From assembly GCF_013359595.1 (NCBI RefSeq), contig NZ_JABFMP010000010.1:106796-170795 (forward strand): a stretch of 64,000 nt of DNA, given 5' to 3'. Positions 16,530 to 28,500 of this stretch are shown one piece after another. The notes beneath the pieces were generated by a model. It worked only from the letters and a program-made list of their open reading frames with translations, searched no databases and had not been told where the DNA came from. Within the stretch, counting starts at the first letter, position 1. Every line of letters starts with the position of its first letter. Source of the DNA: Pseudomonas sp. C1C7 (GTDB lineage: Bacteria; Pseudomonadota; Gammaproteobacteria; Pseudomonadales; Pseudomonadaceae). The position numbers and the translations under genes were made by a program.

Positions 16530-17333
16530 ATGTCTTCGCCAATTCGGACGGCAACAGGTTGTGTTCTGGCATTACTCGCGACGTCGTGGGTGCTGCCGTC
16601 CCAGGCCGCACAACTGGTGCGCATCGGTGCCGCGCACTTTCCTCCGTACACCGTGCGCCCGGAAACCGGTGCCGACACCGGCCTCCTGCCGCAACTGGTG
16701 GAGGCGCTCAATGCCTCGCAAAAGGACTATCAATTCGTCCTGGTGCCCACTTCCATTCCCCGGCGATTCGGTGATTTCAAGCAGGGCCGGATCGACATGG
16801 CGATCTTCGAAAACCCTGCCTGGGGCTGGAAGGACATTCCGCACACCGACGTCGACATGGGCCTGGAAGACGCCGAGATTTTCGTCGCCCAACGCCATCC
16901 GGAAAACCGCCCGGAGCGTCAGCAGGATTACTTCACCGACCTTACCGGCAAACGCCTGGCGCTGTTCAGCGGCTATCATTACGAATTCGCCAACTTCAAC
17001 GCCGAACCCAAATACCTGGCCACCACCTACAACGCCACGCTGACCTATTCCCACGACAGCAACCTGCTGATGGTGCTGCGCGGGCGCGCCGACATCGCCC
17101 TGGTCACGCGCTCCTACCTGAGCGACTACTTTCTGCGCAATCTGAAAGTCGCTGACGAGTTGCTGGTGTCCAATCGCATCGATCAGGTCTATCACCACTA
17201 CGCCATCCTGCGCCCGGCCTCGCCGATCTCGGGCGAAGCGTTCGGGCAATTGCTGCAAGGGCTGCGGGACAACGGGCAGATGCTGAAGATTTTCGATCCG
17301 TACAAGATCGCGATCGTGCCGGTCCCTCGCTGA
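16530..17333 (+). CDS. Periplasmic solute-binding protein, SBP_bac_3-like
   Basis: The 267-residue product has a signal peptide (residues 1-27, MSSPIRTATGCVLALLATSW then VLPSQAA) and a mature domain opening LVRIGAAHFPPYTVRPETG, the usual first strand of amino-acid-type binding proteins. It lacks any adjacent permease or ATPase gene, so it may feed a transporter elsewhere or act as a sensor-like orphan. I chose the ATG at 16530, which gives the best signal peptide; an ATG at 16500 is also in frame. It lies between atuR and the pyoverdine genes and I see no regulatory element tying it to either. Confidence 0.75.
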   Translation: MSSPIRTATGCVLALLATSWVLPSQAAQLVRIGAAHFPPYTVRPETGADTGLLPQLVEALNASQKDYQFVLVPTSIPRRFGDFKQGRIDMAIFENPAWGWKDIPHTDVDMGLEDAEIFVAQRHPENRPERQQDYFTDLTGKRLALFSGYHYEFANFNAEPKYLATTYNATLTYSHDSNLLMVLRGRADIALVTRSYLSDYFLRNLKVADELLVSNRIDQVYHHYAILRPASPISGEAFGQLLQGLRDNGQMLKIFDPYKIAIVPVPR

Positions 17334-17390
17334 AAGGCAAGTCACCTCGGCCCAGGGATCGTGTTTTTTCTTGAGTGAGGGGTTACCTCT

Positions 17391-17414
17391 TAAATTTTCT
17401 TCAGCGGCTCACGT
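17391..17414 (+). promoter_or_regulatory. PvdS iron-starvation box of the acetyltransferase gene
   Basis: TAAAT at 17391-17395, 16 bases, then CGT at 17412-17414 is an exact match to the PvdS-dependent promoter pattern. The acetyltransferase ATG is 40 bases downstream. Confidence 0.88.
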
Positions 17415-17453
17415 CCCATCGTTGAACTGTCGACGATTATCGTGAGCCCCTCC

Positions 17454-18461
17454 ATGTCCAATCCGAATGACCTGACGACCCTGGCCTTGCCTACAGGCCG
17501 CCGTCTTGTAGCCGATGCAAGTGAAGGCCGCTTGAGCCTGAGTCTTGATGATCAACCGCTGATTCAGCTACGCCTGACCGGCGATCATGAAATGCAGCTG
17601 GAAGAGGGCGGTGATCGTCCTTCCAGCCAGGCGATCTGGGCCGCCTGTTATTGGTTGTTTGCCCGCGATCCGGCCTGCCAGCAACTGAGCTGGCGATTGG
17701 CTGAGGCACCGACCGAGGCCTTGCTCGGCGGTTTGCTGATCCCCACGCAAATCCCCGGCGAATATCGCTGCGAACGCGCGCTGTTCTGGCAGTTGCCGCA
17801 GCCCTGGCTGGGGCAGTCGCTGAGCGCCTGTTATCCACAGCAGATGGTCATCACCCATGGCAAACGTCACCCGCTTCGGCCGATCAAGCCGAAGGGCGAG
17901 GTGTATCGGCGTTTCGATGCGCGCCTGGGGATGTGGATTTCCCTGCGCACCCTGGACATCGACCTCGATCTGGCCCGTTTCAACCGCTGGCAGAACAGCC
18001 CGCGGGTGGCGAGTTTCTGGCAGGAGGAGGGCAGCCTCGAACAGCATCGCGAGTACCTGAACAAACTCGAGGCCGATCCGCATACCGTGACCCTGATCGG
18101 CTGTTTCGACGATCAGCCGTTCGCCTATTTCGAAGCGTACTGGGCAAAAGAGGACCGGATTGCGCCGTTCTATGAAGTCGCCGATTACGACCGTGGCATT
18201 CACATGCTGGTCGGCGAAGAAAACCACCGTGGCCCGCACAAGGTGGCGAGCTGGTTATCGGCCCTGACCCATTACCTGTTCCTCGACGATCCACGCACCC
18301 AGCGCGTGGTCGCCGAGCCGCGTGCCGACAATGCAAAGATGATCGGGTACATGCAGGGGCAGCGGTTTCATTGCGAGAAGGAGTTCGACTTTCCGCACAA
18401 GCGCGCGGCGCTGATGGTGCTGGGGCGTGAGCGGTTTTTTGAGCGGTGTGAATTGGCCTGA
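17454..18461 (+). CDS. Siderophore-type acetyltransferase (IucB/RhbD family), candidate hydroxyornithine acetylase
   Basis: The 335-residue protein pairs an N-terminal region (1-165) with a C-terminal GNAT domain (about 165-330: LRTLDIDLDLARFNRWQNSP, FEAYWAKEDRIAPFY, VVAEPRADNAKMI) as in aerobactin and rhizobactin acetylases, which acetylate an N-hydroxylated amine with acetyl-CoA in the cytoplasm. A perfect PvdS box lies upstream and pvdS is the convergent neighbour, so a pyoverdine role is likely. The best fit is acetylation of N5-hydroxyornithine, as for the PvdYII proteins, but I infer this from family and context. ATG 17454 was chosen over an in-frame GTG at 17442. Confidence 0.82.
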   Translation: MSNPNDLTTLALPTGRRLVADASEGRLSLSLDDQPLIQLRLTGDHEMQLEEGGDRPSSQAIWAACYWLFARDPACQQLSWRLAEAPTEALLGGLLIPTQIPGEYRCERALFWQLPQPWLGQSLSACYPQQMVITHGKRHPLRPIKPKGEVYRRFDARLGMWISLRTLDIDLDLARFNRWQNSPRVASFWQEEGSLEQHREYLNKLEADPHTVTLIGCFDDQPFAYFEAYWAKEDRIAPFYEVADYDRGIHMLVGEENHRGPHKVASWLSALTHYLFLDDPRTQRVVAEPRADNAKMIGYMQGQRFHCEKEFDFPHKRAALMVLGRERFFERCELA

Positions 18462-18477
18462 TTCGGCGTTGAGACGA

Positions 18478-18550
18478 AAAGATCGCAGCCTTCGGCAGCT
18501 CCTGCATGGGATTGCGTACCCCTGTAGGAGCTGCCGAAGGCTGCGATCTT
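18478..18550. repeat. REP doublet between acetyltransferase and pvdS
   Basis: Arms GATCGCAGCCTTCGGCAGC and its complement form a long hairpin between two convergent genes. It may help end or stabilise both messages. Confidence 0.88.
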
Positions 18551-18558
18551 ATGATCTT

Positions 18559-19089
18559 TCAACGGCGGCTATTGGACACCTTGCGGCAATGCACCAACGC
18601 ATCACGAATCATGAAGTTCACCAGGGTCGGCGAGACGCCCAGTTCCTTGGCGATGTCCTTCTGCGGCACGCCGTGCAGGCGGTACATCTCGAAGGCGTAG
18701 CGGGTGCGGCTTGGCAACTCGCCGAGGGCGTCGGCGATGTTTTCCAGGGTGGAGAAATTGATGTGCGAGGTTTCCGGTGACGCGCCCGAAATCACCACGT
18801 TCAGACCTTCCTCCTCAGGCCCGGAATATTTCAGTTCCAGCGCCTGCTTGCGGTAGTGATCGATCGCCAGGTTACGCACGATCTGGAACAGATAGCTGAG
18901 CTGCGCCTTGAACGACGAGGTGATCTGCGGCGCCGATTGCAGTCGGAAAAAAGCGTCCTGCACCACGTCTTCGGCACGGGAACGACAGCCGGTAATGCGC
19001 GCTGCGATCTTCACCAGAATCAGTCGATTGTCGACGAATGTCTGAATGAGCGGCAAATCGCACCTGTTTGTGGACGCCTGCTCCGTCAT
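18559..19089 (-). CDS. pvdS: PvdS, iron-starvation ECF sigma factor
   Basis: The 176-residue sigma factor is nearly identical in its core to P. aeruginosa PvdS as I remember it: region 2 (ILVKIAARITGCRSRAEDVV, AQLSYLFQIVRNLAIDHYRK) and region 4 (GVPQKDIAKELGVSPTLVNF). It directs RNA polymerase to TAAAT-N16-CGT promoters of pyoverdine genes and is itself Fur-controlled. The ATG at 19089 has GGAG seven bases upstream and gives the normal N-terminus; in-frame starts at 19104 and 19113 have weaker sites. Four or five matching boxes in this window are plausible targets. Confidence 0.97.
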   Translation of the reverse strand: MTEQASTNRCDLPLIQTFVDNRLILVKIAARITGCRSRAEDVVQDAFFRLQSAPQITSSFKAQLSYLFQIVRNLAIDHYRKQALELKYSGPEEEGLNVVISGASPETSHINFSTLENIADALGELPSRTRYAFEMYRLHGVPQKDIAKELGVSPTLVNFMIRDALVHCRKVSNSRR

Positions 19090-19184
19090 GGAAAGCTCCG
19101 TCATGGAAGTCACCCTGCCAAATTGGTTAGTCGGACGGCTTGTAGGCCGGGCCGTCCGTCACATCGAGCGACAAATTAGGCTGA

Positions 19185-19205
19185 ATGATAATGATTGTCA
19201 ATTGA
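19185..19205. promoter_or_regulatory. Fur box upstream of pvdS
   Basis: GATAATGATTGTCAATTGA matches the 19-base Fur consensus well in its left half (GATAATGAT) and more weakly in the right. It is about 100 bases upstream of pvdS, where iron-loaded Fur would block transcription. Confidence 0.8.
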
Positions 19206-19306
19206 GAAAGAGAACTAATGCACAGGCAAGGTGCAAAACGAGAACCACGACACGCGAACGCTCTCACGTGCCGTCCCCCGCCCGATTGGCGTTCAGGCCG
19301 GTCGAC

Positions 19307-19330
19307 TAATTATTTGCAGATGCCATCCGT
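19307..19330 (+). promoter_or_regulatory. Probable PvdS box of pvdL (one mismatch)
   Basis: TAATT at 19307-19311, 16 bases, then CGT at 19328-19330 differs from the consensus TAAAT by one base. It lies about 217 bases before pvdL, leaving a long leader that holds a REP hairpin. No better match was seen in the 457-base pvdS-pvdL spacer. Confidence 0.6.
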
Positions 19331-19358
19331 TCTCATTGGTGAATAACACCGGGCCAGT

Positions 19359-19477
19359 CTTGCTATCTGTAGGAGCGAGCTTGCTCGCGATGAACCGGAG
19401 AACACCGCGGGGTGTCAGGCATCCCTCGTCATCGTTGACGACCATCGCGAGCAAGCTCGCTCCTACAGGTAGCAAGG
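19359..19477. repeat. REP doublet in the pvdL 5' leader
   Basis: Arms built on TAGGAGCGAGCTTGCTCGCG at 19359-19392 and its complement at 19440-19477 enclose about 47 bases. The element lies between the probable pvdL promoter and the pvdL start, so it would be transcribed as a large hairpin ahead of the gene. Confidence 0.88.
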
Positions 19478-19546
19478 CAAGCAGGCCTTGCAACACCCGT
19501 CCCAAATCCGATTTCACTTGCAAGCCGAATCCAGGCAGGAAACCTC

Positions 19547-22500
19547 ATGACCGACGCGTTCGAACTCCCCAGCACAATGGTCCAAGCCCTCCAGCGCCGT
19601 GCGGCCCTGACGCCGGATCGGGTGGCCCTGCGTTTTCTCGCCGAAACCCCGGACCAGGCTGTGGTGCTCAGTTATCGCGAACTGGACCGGCGTGCGCGGA
19701 CCATCGCCGGCGCCTTGCAGGCACAGGCAGATTTTGGCGATCGCGCGGTGTTGCTGTTTCCCAGCGGTCCGGATTACGTCGCGGCGTTTTTCGGTTGCCT
19801 GTATGCCGGCGTGATCGCCGTGCCGGCTTATCCACCGGAGTCGGCCAAGCGTCATCACCAGGAGCGTCTGCTGTCGATCATCAGCGACGCCGAGCCGCGC
19901 CTGCTGCTGACCAGCGCCGACCTTCAAGCGGCCCTGTCGCAGATCGAGGGCGCGCCGTCGCTGCTGTGCGTCGATACCCTCGACAGCGCGCTGGCCGAAC
20001 GCTGGGTCGCGCCCGATCTGCAAGACAATGACATTGCCTTCCTGCAATACACCTCCGGTTCCACCGCCTTGCCCAAGGGCGTGCAGGTCAGCCACGGCAA
20101 TCTGGTGGCCAACGAACAGTTGATCCGCCACGGCTTCGGCATCGACCTCAACCCCGACCACGTTATCGTCAGCTGGCTGCCGCTGTACCACGACATGGGC
20201 CTGATCGGCGGCCTGTTGCAGCCGATTTTCAGTGGCGTGCCTTGCGTGTTGATGTCGCCGGCGTACTTCCTCGGCCGGCCGTTGCGCTGGCTGGAAGCGA
20301 TCAGCGAATACGGCGGCACCATCAGCGGCGGGCCGGATTTTGCCTATCGCCTGTGCAGCGAGCGGGTCAGCGAGTCGGCGCTGGAACGGCTCGACCTGAG
20401 CGGCTGGCGCGTGGCCTATTCCGGCTCCGAGCCGATTCGCCTCGACACCCTGGAGCGTTTCGCCGAGAAGTTCGCCGCCTGCGGTTTCACTGAGCAGAGT
20501 TTCATGGCGTCCTACGGTCTGGCCGAGGCCACGCTGTTCGTCGCCGGTACGCCACGCGGTCAGGGCATCGGCAACCTGCGGGTCGACGACCAGGCCCTGG
20601 CGCAGAACCGCGCCGAGGCGGGCGAGGGCAGCGCGATCATGAGCTGCGGCATCAGCCAGCCCGAACATGGCGTGCTGATCATCGACCCGGCATCGCTCGA
20701 TGAAGTGGCGGACAACACCGTCGGCGAAGTCTGGGCCAGCGGCCCGAGCATCGCCCTCGGTTACTGGCGCAACCCCGAAGCGTCGGCCAAGACCTTCGTC
20801 CAGCACGCCGGCAGGACCTGGCTGCGCACCGGCGACCTGGGCTTCATGCGTGACGGCGAGCTGTTCATCACCGGGCGCTTGAAAGACATGCTGATCGTGC
20901 GCGGGCACAACCTTTATCCACAGGACATCGAGCAGACCGTCGAGCGCGAAGTGGAGGTGGTACGCAAGGGCCGCGTCGCCGCGTTCGCGGTCAACCGGGA
21001 CGGCGAGGAAGGCATCGGCATCGCCGCGGAAATCAGCCGCAGCGTGCAGAAAGTCCTGCCACCCGAAGCACTGATCAAAGCCATCCGCCAGGCCGTGGCA
21101 GAGGCTTATCAACAGGCGCCGAGCGTGGTGGTGCTGCTCAATCCGGGCGCGTTGCCCAAGACCTCCAGCGGCAAACTGCAACGCTCGGCGTGCCGTCTGC
21201 GTCTGGCCGATGGCAGCCTCGACAGCTATGCGCTGTTCCCTTCGGCCAGCGATGAAGTGGCCGGCCAAAGCGCGTCCGCCTCCGAGTTGCAAAGCCTGAT
21301 CGCCCAGGTCTGGTGCGAGCAGTTGCAGGTCAAGCAGGTGGACGCCGACGACCACTTCTTCCTGCTCGGCGGCAACTCGATCGCCGCCACCCAGGTGGTG
21401 GCGCGCCTGCGCGAAACCCTCGGCCTGGAGCTGAACCTGCGCCTGCTGTTCGAAGCGCCGACCCTGGCCGCATTCGCCGAAGCCGTGGCCCGCCAGCAAC
21501 AGGACGGCGGCAGTCCGCAAGGGGAAATCGTCGCCCTGTCGCGCAGCGAAGCCATGTCGCAACCCCTGCCGCAATCCCTGGCGCAAAACCGTCTGTGGAT
21601 CACCTGGCAGCTCGACCCGCACAGCAGCGCCTACAACATTCCCGGCGCCCTGCGCCTGCGCGGCGAGCTGGACGAAGACGCCCTGCGCGCCAGCTTCCAG
21701 CAGCTGATCGAACGCCACGAATCCCTGCGCACACGTTTCTTCGAGCGTGACGGCGTGGCGCTGCAACAGGTGCTGGCGGCCGGCGAATTCAACCTGCAAT
21801 CGATCGACATCAGCGACTTGCCGGCAGCCGAACGCGAAGCCCGCGCGCAACAGATCCGCGAGGATGAAGCCCGCACCCAGTTCGATCTGGAAAAAGGCCC
21901 GCTGTTGTGGGTAACGCTGGTGCGTCTCGATGACGAAGACCATCAACTGCTGGTGACCCTGCACCACATCATCGCCGACGGCTGGTCAATGAACGTGCTG
22001 ATCGACGAATTCTCCCGGCTGTACGCGGCAGCCACCCAAGGCCAGCAGGCGACGCTCGCGCCTCTGCCCACCCAGTACGCCGACTACGGCAGCTGGCAGC
22101 GTCAATGGCTGGCGCAAGGGGAGGGCGAGCGGCAGCTGGCCTACTGGAAAGATCGCCTGGGCGATGAGCTTCCAACACTTGACCTGGCCACCGATCATCC
22201 GCGTTCGGCACAACAGCAACGCAGCGCCGCGCGCCATACCTTGCGTCTGCCGGCGGGCCTGAGCGATGCCGTTCGCCAGACCGCTCAAGCCCATGAATCG
22301 ACCGCGTTCATGCTACTGCTCGCGACGTTCCAGACCCTGTTGCATCGCTACAGCGGTCAGCGTGACATCCGCATCGGCGTCCCCAACGCCAACCGCCCGC
22401 GCCTTGAAACCCAGGGCCTGATCGGCTTCTTCATCAACACCCAGGTGTTGCGCGCCGAACTGGATTCGCGCTTGCCGTTCGACCAGTTGCTGGCGCAAAC

Positions 22501-25500
22501 CCGCGAGGCGGCGCTGGGTGCGCAAGCCCATCAGGACCTGCCGTTCGAACAACTGCTCGAAGCCTTCCCGCAGGCCCGCGAACAGGGCCTGTTCCAGGTG
22601 ATGTTCAACCACCAGCAGCGCGACCTCGGCGCCTTGAAACGCTTGCCGGGGCTGCTGGCCGAAGAGCTGCCGTGGCACAGTCGCGAAGCCAAGTTCGACC
22701 TGCAATTGCACAGCGAAGAAGATCGCAACGGGCGCCTGACGCTGTCTTTCGACTACGCCGATGAGCTATTCGACGCGGCGACCATCGAGCGTCTGGCCGC
22801 GCATTTCAGCCGCTTGCTGCAAGCCGTCTGCGAACACCCGGACACCGTCCTCGGCGATCTGCCGTTGCTGTCCTTGAGTGAACACGATCAGCAAAAAAAC
22901 TGGAGCGTTGCGCCCTGTGAACCGGCGCAACAATGGCTGCCGGAGCTGCTCAACGAACAGGCCCGCCAGACCCCGGAACGCACCGCGCTGGTCTGGGACG
23001 GCGGCAGCCTGAGCTTCGCCGAGCTGCACACTCGGGCCAATCGCCTGGGCCATTACCTGCGCGACAAAGGCGTCGGCCCGGACGTGTGCGTGGCCATCGC
23101 CTGCGAGCGTTCGCCGCAACTGTTGATCGGTCTGCTGGCGATCATCAAGGCCGGCGGCGCCTACGTGCCGCTGGACCCGGATTACCCGGCTGAGCGCCTG
23201 GCCTACATGCTCAAGGACAGCGGCGTCGAATTGCTGCTGACCCAGACTGGATTGCTCGAGCGCCTGCCGGCCACGGACGGTGTCAGCGTGATCGCCATGG
23301 ATACCCTGCACCTGGACAGCTGGCCGTGCCAGGCACCGGGCCTGCATCTGCACGGCGACAACCTGGCCTACGTGATCTACACCTCCGGCTCCACCGGCCA
23401 GCCCAAGGGCGTGGGCAACACCCACGCCGCGCTGGCCGAGCGTCTGCAATGGATGCAGTACACCTATGGCCTGGACGACAGCGACGTGCTGATGCAGAAA
23501 GCGCCGATCAGCTTCGACGTGTCGGTGTGGGAGTGCTTCTGGCCGCTGATCACCGGCGCGCGACTGCTGATTGCCGGGCCGGGGGAGCACCGCGATCCCC
23601 ATCGCATCGCGCAACTGGTGCAGGAACATGGCGTGACCACGCTGCACTTTGTGCCGGCGCTGCTCTCGCTGTTCATCGACGAACCCCAAAGCGCCGAATG
23701 CACCAGCCTGCGCCGGCTGTTCTCCGGTGGCGAAGCCTTGCCGGCGGAACTGCGCAACCGCGTGCTGGCGCAACTGCCGGCGGTGCAACTGCACAACCGT
23801 TATGGTCCGACCGAGACCGCGATCAACGTTACCCACTGGCACTGCTCCAGCGCCGATGGCGAACGCTCGCCGATTGGCCGGCCGCTGGGCAACGTGGTTT
23901 GCCGGGTGCTCGACAGTGAGCTCAATCCGCTGCCGGCCGGCGTGCCCGGCGAGCTGTGCATCAGCGGCCTGGGCCTGGCCCGGGGTTATCTCGGCCGTCC
24001 GGCGCTGACCGCCGAGCGCTTCGTGGTCGACCCATTGGGCGAGCAGGGCGCTCGGCTGTACCGCACCGGCGACCGGGCGCGCTGGACCGCCGATGGCGTG
24101 ATCGAATACCTCGGCCGCCTCGATCAGCAGGTCAAACTGCGCGGCTTCCGTGTCGAACCGGAGGAAATCGAGGCGCGTCTGCTGGCCAAGGACGGCGTGG
24201 CGCAAGCCGTGGTGTTGGTGCGGGAAACCGCGGCCGGCGCACAGCTGATCGGCTACTACACCGCGACCGATGCCAGCGAAACCGAAGACGCACAAACCGC
24301 GCGCCTGAAAACCGCGTTGGCCAGCGAACTGCCGGAGTACATGGTCCCGGCGCAGCTGATGCGTCTGGAGCAGATGCCTTTGAGCCCCAGCGGCAAACTC
24401 GACCGTCGCGCTCTGCCGGAACCGCAGTGGCAGGTTCGCGAACACGTCGAACCGGTGACCGAACTGGAGCAGCAGATCGCCGGCATCTGGCGTGAAGTGC
24501 TGGGCTTGGCGCAGATCGGCCTGCGCGATGACTTTTTCGCCCTCGGCGGCCATTCGCTCCTGGCCACGCAAATCATTTCCCGCACCCGTCAGGCCTGCGA
24601 CGTCGAACTGCCATTGCGTGCCTTGTTCGAGAACAGTGAACTGGGCGCCTTCGCCGAACAGATCCGCATGATCCAGGCCAGCGGCCAGACCAACAAACAG
24701 CCGCCGATTGCCGCCGTCGACCGCAGCCAGCCAGTGCCGCTGTCCTACTCCCAGCAGCGCATGTGGTTCCTCTGGCAGATGGAGCCGGACAGCCCGGCCT
24801 ATAACGTCGGCGGCATGGCCCGCCTGCGTGGGGACTTGAATGTCAGCTGCTTCGATGCCGCATTGCAGGCGCTGATCCTGCGTCACGAAACCCTGCGCAC
24901 GACCTTCCCGAGCGTCGACGGCGTGGCCCGCCAGCAGGTGCATGCCGAGACCGGCCTGCGCCTGCAAAGGATGGATTTTTCGTCCCTGGCCGCCGACCAA
25001 CGCGAGCAACAGGTGCAGCAACTGGCGGACGAGCAGGCACACCTGCCGTTCGATCTGGAAACCGGTCCGCTGCTGCGCGCCTGCCTGGTCAAGACCGCCG
25101 GGCAGGAGCACTACTTCGTGCTGACCCTGCACCACATCGTCACCGAAGGCTGGGCGATGGACATTTTTGCCCGGGAACTCAGCGCGTTATATGAAGCCTT
25201 CGTCGACGGCCGCGAATCGCCGCTGGCGCCGCTGCCGGTGCAGTACCTGGACTACAGCGTCTGGCAGCGTCAGTGGCTGGAGTCCGGCGAGCGTCAGCGC
25301 CAGCTCGACTACTGGACCGCGCAACTGGGTCGCGAACATCCGTTACTGGAATTGCCCGGCGACCGCCCGCGTCCACCGGTGCAGAGCCATCAGGGCGAGT
25401 TGTTCCGCTTCGACCTGAGCGACGACCTCGCCGCGCGTGTCCGTGCGTTCAACGCGCAACAGGGCCTGACCCTGTTCATGACCATGACCGCCGCGCTGGC

Positions 25501-28500
25501 CGTGCTGCTTTACCGCTACAGCGGCCAGACCGACCTGCGCATCGGCGCCCCGGTGGCCAACCGTATTCGTCCGGAAAGCGAAGGGCTGATCGGCGCGTTC
25601 CTCAATACCCAGGTGCTGCGTTGCCAGCTCGACGGGCAGATGTCGGTGGGCGAGCTGTTCGAGCAGGTGCGTCATACCGTGATCGAAGGCCAGTCCCATC
25701 AGGATCTGCCGTTCGATCATCTGGTGGAGGCCTTGCAGCCCCCGCGCAGCGCCGCCTATAACCCGCTGTTCCAGGTGATGTGCAACGTGCAGCGCTGGGA
25801 ATTCCAGCAGAGCCGCACCCTGGCCGGCATGACCGTCGAATACCTGGTCAACGATGCCCGTGCGACCAAGTTCGACCTCAATCTTGAAGTCACCGACCTC
25901 GACCATCGCCTGGGTTGCTGCCTGACCTACAGCACCGACCTGTTCGACGAGCCGCGCATCGCACGCATGGCCGGGCACTGGCGCAATCTGCTGGAGGCGC
26001 TGATTGCCGATCCGCAGCAGCGCCTGAGTGAATTGCCATTGCTTGCTGCCTGCGAGCAACAGCAACTACTCGATAGCCTCGGCGTCGAGCCGGGCGAGCA
26101 TCGCCTCGACCAGTGCATTCATCACCTGTTCGCCGAGCAGGCGCTGGTGCGCAAGGACGCGCCGGCCCTGACCTTCGCCGGGCAGACCCTGAGCTACGCC
26201 GAACTCGACAGCCGCGCCAATCGCCTGGCCTGGGTGCTGCGCGAGCGCGGTGTCGGGCCGCAGGTTCGCGTGGGTCTGGCGCTGGAGCGTTCGCTGGAAA
26301 TGGTCATCGGTCTGCTGGCAATCCTTAAGGCCGGCGGCGCCTACGTGCCGCTGGACCCGGAGTACCCCCTCGATCGCCTGCATTACATGATCGAAGACAG
26401 CGGCATCGGCCTGCTGCTCAGCGACCGGGCGATGTTCGCGGCACTGGGCGAGCTGCCGGCCAGCGTCGGTCGCTGGTGCCTGGAAGACGACAGCCCGGCG
26501 CTGGTGAGTTACCCGACCGGCGAGCTGCCGTTCATCAACCTGCCGCAACATCAGGCGTACCTGATCTACACCTCCGGTTCTACCGGCAAGCCCAAGGGCG
26601 TGGTGGTGTCCCACGGCGAAATCGCCATGCACTGTCGCGCGGTGATCGAGCGCTTCGGCATGCGTGCGGATGATTGCGAGTTGCACTTCTATTCGATCAA
26701 CTTCGACGCCGCCACCGAGCGTCTGCTGGTGCCGCTGCTCAGCGGCGGGCAGGTGGTGTTGCGGGCGCAGGGACAGTGGGATGCCGAGGAAATCTGCGGC
26801 CTGATCCGCCGTCACGGCGTCAACATCATCGGCTGCACCCCGAGCTATGGCAGCCAGTTGGCGCAATGGCTGGCGACCCGCAATGAAACCCTGCCGGTGC
26901 GGATGATCATTACCGGCGGCGAAGCGCTGACCGGCGAGCATCTGCAGCGCATCCGCGCGGCGTTCAAACCGAGCCTGTTCTTCAACGCCTATGGCCCGAC
27001 CGAAACCGTGGTCATGCCGCTGGCCGGTCTCGCTCCCGAGGTTTTGGAAGAGGGCGCCGGCAGCGTGCCGATCGGCAGCGTCATCGGTGATCGCGTGGCC
27101 TACATTCTCGATGCCGATCTGGCGTTGGTGCCGCAGGGCGCGACCGGCGAATTGTTCGTCGGCGGCGCGGGCCTGGCCCAGGGTTATCACCAGCGTCCGG
27201 GGCTGAGCGCCGAGCGCTTTGTCGCCGACCCGTTCGCCACCCACGGCGGGCGTCTGTACCGCACCGGTGATCTGGTGCGCCAACGCGCCGATGGCCTGGT
27301 GGAATACCTGGGACGGATCGACCATCAGGTGAAGATCCGCGGTTTCCGCATCGAACTGGGGGAAATCGAAAACCGTCTGCTGGAACATGAGGCGGTCCGC
27401 GAAGCGGTGGTGCTGGCCCTCGATACCCCGAGCGGCAAGCAGCTGGCGGGCTATCTGGTGTGCGACGGCGACGAGTCGGATGGGGCCGCGCTGCGCGAGA
27501 CCCTCAAGGCGCATCTCAAATCACAACTGCCGGATTACATGGTGCCCGCGCACCTGATCCTGCTGGCGAGCATGCCGCTGACCGCCAACGGCAAACTCGA
27601 CCGCCGTGCACTGCCGGCGCCGGACCCGGAACTGAACCGTCAGCAATACGTGGCGCCGAGCAACGCGCTGGAAATCACCCTGGCGCAGATCTGGTGCGAG
27701 GTGCTGAACGTCGAACAGGTCGGTCTCAACGACAATTTCTTCGAACTGGGCGGCGATTCGATCCTGTCGATCCAGGTGGTCAGCCGTGCGCGGCAACAGG
27801 GCATTCACTTCAGCCCGCGGGACCTGTTCCAGCACCAGACTGTGCAGACCCTCGCCGCCGTGGCCAGTCGCACTGAACAGGTTACCGCCGAGCAGGGCTT
27901 GCTCAGTGGCGAGTCGCGCCTGACGCCGATCCAGCACTGGTTCTTCGACACCGACATTCCGCAGCGCCAACACTGGAACCAGGCGTTGCTGTTGCAGCCG
28001 ACCGCCGTGCTCGAACCCCATCGCCTGGAGCAGGCGCTACTGGCGGTGATCGAACAGCACGACGCCTTGCGCCTGCGCTTCAACGAGGTCAGCGGCCAAT
28101 GGCAGGCCGAGCATCAGGCGCTGAGCGATGTGCCGGTGTTGCTGCAAGTGCGGGTGTCCTCCATGGACAAATGCACCGCGTTGTTCGCCGATGCCCAGCG
28201 CAGCCTTGATCTTGTGGAAGGTCCGCTGATGCGGGTGCTGCTGGTGGATGGGCCTGAAGGTCAGCAACGGCTGTTCATCGCCATTCACCACCTGGTGGTG
28301 GACGGGGTGTCCTGGCGGGTGCTGCTGGACGATCTGCAAAGCGTGTATCGCCAGCTCGAGGCGCAGCAGTCGGTCAACCTGCCGGCGAAGACCAGCGCGT
28401 TCCGCGATTGGGCGGCACGCTTGCAGGCCTATGCCGGCAGCGAGTCCCTGCGTGAAGAACTGAGCTGGTGGCAGAGCCAATTGGCAGGGCCTAATGCCGA

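Noticed and set aside
19514..21967. Very long open frames antisense to pvdL
   Set aside because: They are high-GC shadows of the synthetase; the encoded residues are low-complexity Q/G/A/H/R-rich with no domain.
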